NCBI RefSeq assembly: GCF_018918235.1
Contig: NZ_JAHLQE010000092.1
Span: forward strand, 1-42,515
Source: Eubacterium sp. MSJ-13
GTDB lineage: Bacteria; Bacillota; Clostridia; Lachnospirales; Lachnospiraceae
Reading direction: 5' to 3'
DNA length: 42,515 nucleotides
Shown here: positions 39,297 through 42,515 of the stretch, piece by piece
Layout of the letters: every line of letters starts with the position of its first letter
Numbering within the stretch: position 1 is the first letter of the stretch
Made by a program: the position numbers and the translations under genes
Notes under the pieces: generated by a model
What the model was told of the DNA's origin: nothing
The model's input: the letters and a program-made list of their open reading frames with translations, nothing else
Database searches by the model: none

Positions 39297-39842
39297 ATCA
39301 CTATAGTAGTTTATTATGGTGAAAATCCATGGGATGGGGCATTATCATTACATGAAATGTTAAATATACCGAAAGAAATGCAGCCATTTGTCAATGATTA
39401 CAAAATGCATCTGATAGAAGCAAGAAAGAATAATCTAAAACTGCATAATATTAACAATAGGGATTTGTTCAATCTGTTTGGAATCTTATTAAATAAAAAT
39501 GAAAAGCTGAAAGAAACAAAAGAAAAAGCGATAAAATATGCAGAAGAACATGATGCAGACAAATCGGTTATAATGACAGTAGCAGGAGCAGCAAATTGTA
39601 AGATAGATTATAATATGGTAACGAAGAAAGAAAGTGCTGATATGTGTACGGTATTTGAAGAAACATGGGCAGAAGGCAGATTAGAGGGAAAAGCAGAGGG
39701 CAGAGCAGAAGAAATTATTGAAACAGGCTATGAATTTGGACTTTCTGAGGGAGACATTCTGGCAAGACTTCAGAAAAAACTGGATATATCACTACAGAAA
39801 GCACAGGAATATCTTTCAATGTTTGGGAAACAGACAGTATAA
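39297..39842 (+). pseudogene. 5'-truncated Rpn/PD-(D/E)XK nuclease (putative transposase) remnant
   Basis: The open frame runs from an in-frame stop inside element C (39288-39290) to 39842. The first residues, ITIVVYYGENPWDGALSLHE, match the middle of Rpn-family proteins, so the N-terminal nuclease half is missing. The C-terminal part has the family's charged helix with repeated EGR/EGK units and a final ISLQKAQEYL. ATG 39357 could start a 161-residue protein, but no ribosome site precedes it. These proteins are multicopy in Lachnospiraceae and linked to recombination; this copy should lack nuclease activity. Confidence 0.75.
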
Positions 39843-40005
39843 GAGAATAAAACAGGCAAAAAATTATAAAGTTTATGTTGAAGCCTATAAACTTGTCAAT
39901 GGTAAAAAGGTACCTATTGGAAAGACTATAGATGTACATGTTTCAGTTATCTATGTATATGCCAGAAATGGATATGCGAAGAAAGTAAATGTTACAGTTA
40001 AGTAA
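39843..40005 (+). pseudogene. 3' fragment of a surface/Ig-like repeat protein
   Basis: Directly after the Rpn stop an open segment encodes about 53 residues, including NYKVYVEAYKLVNGKKVPIG and ending NVTVK. This looks like the last strands of a fibronectin-III or Ig-like repeat at the end of a large exported protein. No start codon or ribosome site fits. Probably the tail of a gene destroyed by insertion or deletion together with the Rpn gene. Confidence 0.5.
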
Positions 40006-40054
40006 AATGATGGGTATTGTTTGTTTTGACATACAAAACCGCATCTGTTAAGAT

Positions 40055-40089
40055 AATAACAGTGTCATTACATGGCACTGTTATTTTTG
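40055..40089 (+). terminator. Rho-independent terminator before the response regulator
   Basis: A 10-bp stem (40055-40064 with 40076-40085) followed by a T-run; a second hairpin (40092-40100 with 40107-40115) follows without T-run. Confidence 0.75.
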
Positions 40090-40177
40090 AATTTATAGGA
40101 AAAAGCTCCTATAAACTAAATAACAATGGTAATGTGTATAAAAATATGCTTGTTTTACAATGAAAGGTGATATAGAT

Positions 40178-40867
40178 ATGAGTAAAATTTTAATAATCGA
40201 AGATGATGCTGCTATTGCAGAACTTGAAAAAGATTATCTTGAACTTAGTGATTTTGAGGTTGCTATTGAGTCTGACGGAAGTTCGGGGGCTGCCCATGCT
40301 CTTGATGAGGATTTTGATCTTATTCTTTTAGACATTATGCTTCCGGGGATGGACGGTTTTGAGATATGTAAGTATATTAGGGAGAAAAAGGATACGCCTA
40401 TTCTTATGGTTTCGGCAAAGAAAGATGATATTGACAAGATAAGGGGACTTGGTCTTGGTGCGGATGATTATATTACAAAGCCGTTTAGTCCAAGCGAGCT
40501 TATAGCCAGAGTGAAGGCTCACCTTGCGAGGTACAAAAGACTTACAGCTTCTGGAACACCGGAGAATGATGTTATCGAGATAAGAGGGCTTAAGATTGAT
40601 AAGACTGCGAGGAGAGTTTATATCAACGGTGTTGAGAAGAACTTCACGACAAAAGAATTTGACCTGCTTACATTTCTTGCATCAAACCCAAACCATGTAT
40701 ATTCTAAAGAAGAATTGTTTAAGGAGATATGGGAGATGGAGTCGGTTGGTGATATAGCTACTGTGACGGTGCATATCAAGAAGATAAGGGAAAAAATCGA
40801 GGAAAGTACGGCAAAGCCACAGTACATTGAGACTATCTGGGGTGTCGGTTACAGATTTAAAGTGTGA
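40178..40867 (+). CDS. OmpR/PhoB-family response regulator
   Basis: A 229-residue two-domain regulator. The receiver domain has the acidic pair Glu8-Asp9-Asp10, phospho-acceptor Asp52 in LLDIMLPGMDG, the Ser of MVSAKK and the Lys of TKPFSP. The winged-helix DNA-binding domain follows (about 130-229; KEFDLLTFLASNPNHVYSKEEL and ETIWGVGYRFKV). ATG 40178 is used since AAAGGTGA lies seven bases upstream; an in-frame ATG at 40160 has no site. The likely partner kinase is encoded convergently just downstream. Target genes are unknown. Confidence 0.93.
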   Translation: MSKILIIEDDAAIAELEKDYLELSDFEVAIESDGSSGAAHALDEDFDLILLDIMLPGMDGFEICKYIREKKDTPILMVSAKKDDIDKIRGLGLGADDYITKPFSPSELIARVKAHLARYKRLTASGTPENDVIEIRGLKIDKTARRVYINGVEKNFTTKEFDLLTFLASNPNHVYSKEELFKEIWEMESVGDIATVTVHIKKIREKIEESTAKPQYIETIWGVGYRFKV

Positions 40868-40877
40868 GAGAGGAGAG

Positions 40878-40907
40878 CGGGCAAAATATCAGTTTTGCCC
40901 GTTTTTT
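40878..40907 (+). terminator. Terminator of the response regulator overlapping the kinase 3' end
   Basis: A nine-base GC-rich stem (40878-40886 with 40893-40901) followed by TTTTTT. The stop codon of the convergent kinase (40889-40891) lies in its loop, and the right arm is kinase coding sequence. Confidence 0.85.
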
Positions 40908-42454
40908 ACCCTCAATGTAAAATAAATACTTGTTCCTGTTCCGGGTGTGCTTTTCGCCCATATCTTTCCGCCATGGTCAAGTATTATCTTCTTTACGATG
41001 GCAAGTCCGAGTCCGCTTCCACGCTTAGCGGAATTTCTCGATGCATCAGCCCTGAAAAATCTGTCAAATATGTTTGGCAGGTCTTTTTCTGAAATTCCCG
41101 GTCCATCATCAGAGATTTCTATAAGTACAAATTCTTCAGGCTTTACCGGAGGATTTACATCTGTTCCGTCTTTGTTTATCTGTCTATACAGAGGTTTTTT
41201 CTGTTTATGTGGTTTGTAGGAGAGTGCGACTCTCAGATTACCATGCTCTTTATCCTTGTATTTAAGTGCATTTCCTGTAATGTTGTTTAAAACCCTGCGA
41301 AGCTGTTCAGGATCGGCGGATACCATTATACCCTCAGGTGCGGTGTTTTCATATGAAATGTTCATATTGTTTGACTCATAATCAAAAGAGATGGCATCAA
41401 TATAATTCTCAAGGTATTCTGCGATATCAAATGTCACAAAATTATATGGAATTGAATTTTGCTCTATCTTTGAGAAAAGGGACAATTCATCTACAAGATA
41501 TGTCATATCGTTTGCCTTTGAATATATTGTTTTCAAGTATTTCTGCTGCTTCTCAGGTGTCTTTGCGATACCATCTATAAGTCCCTCTGAGTAACCTTTT
41601 ATAGCTGTAAGAGGTGTTTTAAGGTCGTGTGATATGTTGCTCATCATTTCTCTTGTGTCATTTTCGTATTGGATACGCTCCTCAAGCATTGATTTAAGAC
41701 GGATACGCATTTCCTCAAAATCACGGCACAAGATGCCTATCTCATCGCATGAGTTTACATGAACGGGATTGTCAAGATTTCCCTCGCCCATCTGCATTGT
41801 GGCGATACGCAGGATGTTTAAAGGCTTTATGATACTGTGGTACAGCCATATTATAAGTATAGTTGCTGTGGTAAGCAGGATAAGTGTAAATGCAATCGCA
41901 ATATCTCTTACGGAGCTTTCCCATCTAGGTATAAGATTGGAAAGTTTTGTGATAAGAAAAAGCTGTCCCGTAGTACCATCAGAAAAATAAAAATCTTTGC
42001 CTCGTGTTAGTGTTGAACTTTTTTGGTCGATAAGAATATTATCATTTTTTCCGGCTGAATATTCACTAAAGGAAGGGAGAGTTGAAACACAGTCGTAAAA
42101 ATCAGTATTTCCTATGTAATATTCATTTTTTCCTTTAAAGACCACGATAAAAGAATCCTTGGATGAGATAGAGCGTGAGGTGTCATCGAGAAATTTTTTA
42201 TCAAGGAGCTTATCCGGAGAGTCATCAGCAATTTTTACAAGTTTATTGTAGTCGTTTAAAGTGAGTTTATAAAGGAGCTGGACAGGGTTTAAGACCAGTC
42301 CGTAATCGTAACTGTTCTCGCTTTGTGTACTATAGTAGGAAGATAAGATATCGGTCTGGTTTTGTACAATAAGATGGAAACAGACCAGTCCTGCACAGAG
42401 CGGAAAAATAGCGATTATCAAAAAAGAAATAATAAGTTTTCCACGAATTTTCAT
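40889..42454 (-). CDS. Membrane sensor histidine kinase
   Basis: A 521-residue kinase. Two transmembrane segments (about 8-30 and 175-197) enclose an extracytoplasmic sensor of about 145 residues without recognisable family. Then come HAMP (about 198-250), the dimerisation domain with the phospho-acceptor His276 in SHDLKTPLTAIKGYSEG, and the ATPase with the N box NITGNALKYKD, G1 DDGPGI, F box DRFFRA and G2 GSGLGLAIV. ATG 42454 follows TGAGGA by a few bases; an ATG four codons earlier has none. It faces the response regulator tail to tail. A perfect inverted repeat (42491-42515) lies upstream. Confidence 0.92.
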   Translation of the reverse strand: MKIRGKLIISFLIIAIFPLCAGLVCFHLIVQNQTDILSSYYSTQSENSYDYGLVLNPVQLLYKLTLNDYNKLVKIADDSPDKLLDKKFLDDTSRSISSKDSFIVVFKGKNEYYIGNTDFYDCVSTLPSFSEYSAGKNDNILIDQKSSTLTRGKDFYFSDGTTGQLFLITKLSNLIPRWESSVRDIAIAFTLILLTTATILIIWLYHSIIKPLNILRIATMQMGEGNLDNPVHVNSCDEIGILCRDFEEMRIRLKSMLEERIQYENDTREMMSNISHDLKTPLTAIKGYSEGLIDGIAKTPEKQQKYLKTIYSKANDMTYLVDELSLFSKIEQNSIPYNFVTFDIAEYLENYIDAISFDYESNNMNISYENTAPEGIMVSADPEQLRRVLNNITGNALKYKDKEHGNLRVALSYKPHKQKKPLYRQINKDGTDVNPPVKPEEFVLIEISDDGPGISEKDLPNIFDRFFRADASRNSAKRGSGLGLAIVKKIILDHGGKIWAKSTPGTGTSIYFTLRVKNGQN

Positions 42455-42490
42455 AAAAATCCTCATTTCTGCACACGTTTTTTGTGCATA

Positions 42491-42515
42491 ATGTGAAATA
42501 TAATATATTTCACAT
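42491..42515. promoter_or_regulatory. Palindrome upstream of the histidine kinase gene
   Basis: Twelve bases on each side (42491-42502 with 42504-42515) around a single central base, ATGTGAAATATA on the left. It lies about 37 bases upstream of the kinase start and reaches the window edge. It could be an operator for a dimeric regulator or a small hairpin; the partner gene is outside the window. Confidence 0.45.

Noticed and set aside
39718-39842. Start of an independent protein overlapping the Rpn remnant in another frame
   Set aside because: Up to the Rpn stop this frame is just an alternative reading of the Rpn coding helix, with no ribosome site; only the part after 39843 looks like protein.

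Overview
The window looks like a chromosomal segment of a low-GC, Gram-positive Clostridia, most probably a member of the Lachnospiraceae. The evidence is the gene set and order (M16C peptidase - era - yqzL-like - recO - glyQS; uvrC - hprK; pth - mfd - prsA-like), GGAGG-type ribosome binding sites, GTG/TTG starts, a papain-like cell-surface peptidase with bacterial Ig-like repeats, a YtvI-type membrane protein and a CheX protein. The family assignment is inference from gene content; no rRNA or tRNA gene was seen.

Layout. 1-5.3 kb: DEDD exonuclease, secreted papain-like peptidase (minus), YtvI/AI-2E permease-like protein, VanZ-like membrane protein (minus). 5.6-14.3 kb: a tight operon with one GGDEF diguanylate cyclase, two paralogous membrane EAL proteins (one degenerate, one with intact motifs) and an M16C zinc peptidase. 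14.4-18.0 kb: era, a yqzL-like small gene, recO, glycyl-tRNA synthetase. 18.1-20.7 kb: a cytoplasmic polysaccharide-deacetylase-like gene bracketed by two inverted copies of a palindromic element, then a GHL10/DUF187 glycosidase-like protein (minus). 20.9-25.8 kb: pyrG (minus) and, divergently, an ftsH gene whose reading frame runs on into a complete Cof-type HAD phosphatase domain. 25.9-30.5 kb: uvrC, hprK, an HD-domain protein, pth. 30.6-36.6 kb: mfd, PrsA-like lipoprotein, cheX, a SpoU/TrmH methyltransferase. 36.7-39.1 kb: two CobW/COG0523 metal-type GTPases, one with four His/Cys repeats and the other fused to a TIGR03943/DUF1980-like domain. 39.1-40.0 kb: a gene graveyard (truncated Rpn-type nuclease, fragment of a surface protein). 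40.2-42.5 kb: OmpR-type response regulator and a convergent histidine kinase.

Two signals stand out. First, FtsH is fused in frame to a full HAD (Cof) phosphatase with intact DxDGT and GDSxND motifs. Second, there is a family of about 125-145-nt elements (18125-18268, 19146-19287 on minus, 37927-38068, 39155-39295, and a decayed copy around 36617-36706). Each intact copy has perfectly complementary outer arms of 18-24 bp that differ in sequence from copy to copy, around a conserved, foldable core. They punctuate the deacetylase gene and the two CobW GTPases, and one marks the exact truncation point of the Rpn remnant. They could be structured RNAs, MITE-like mobile elements, or both.

Functional links: the 5.6-11.4 kb operon makes and breaks cyclic di-GMP; cheX suggests a motile, chemotactic cell; hprK indicates PTS/HPr-based carbon control; the CobW pair suggests metal (probably zinc) allocation.
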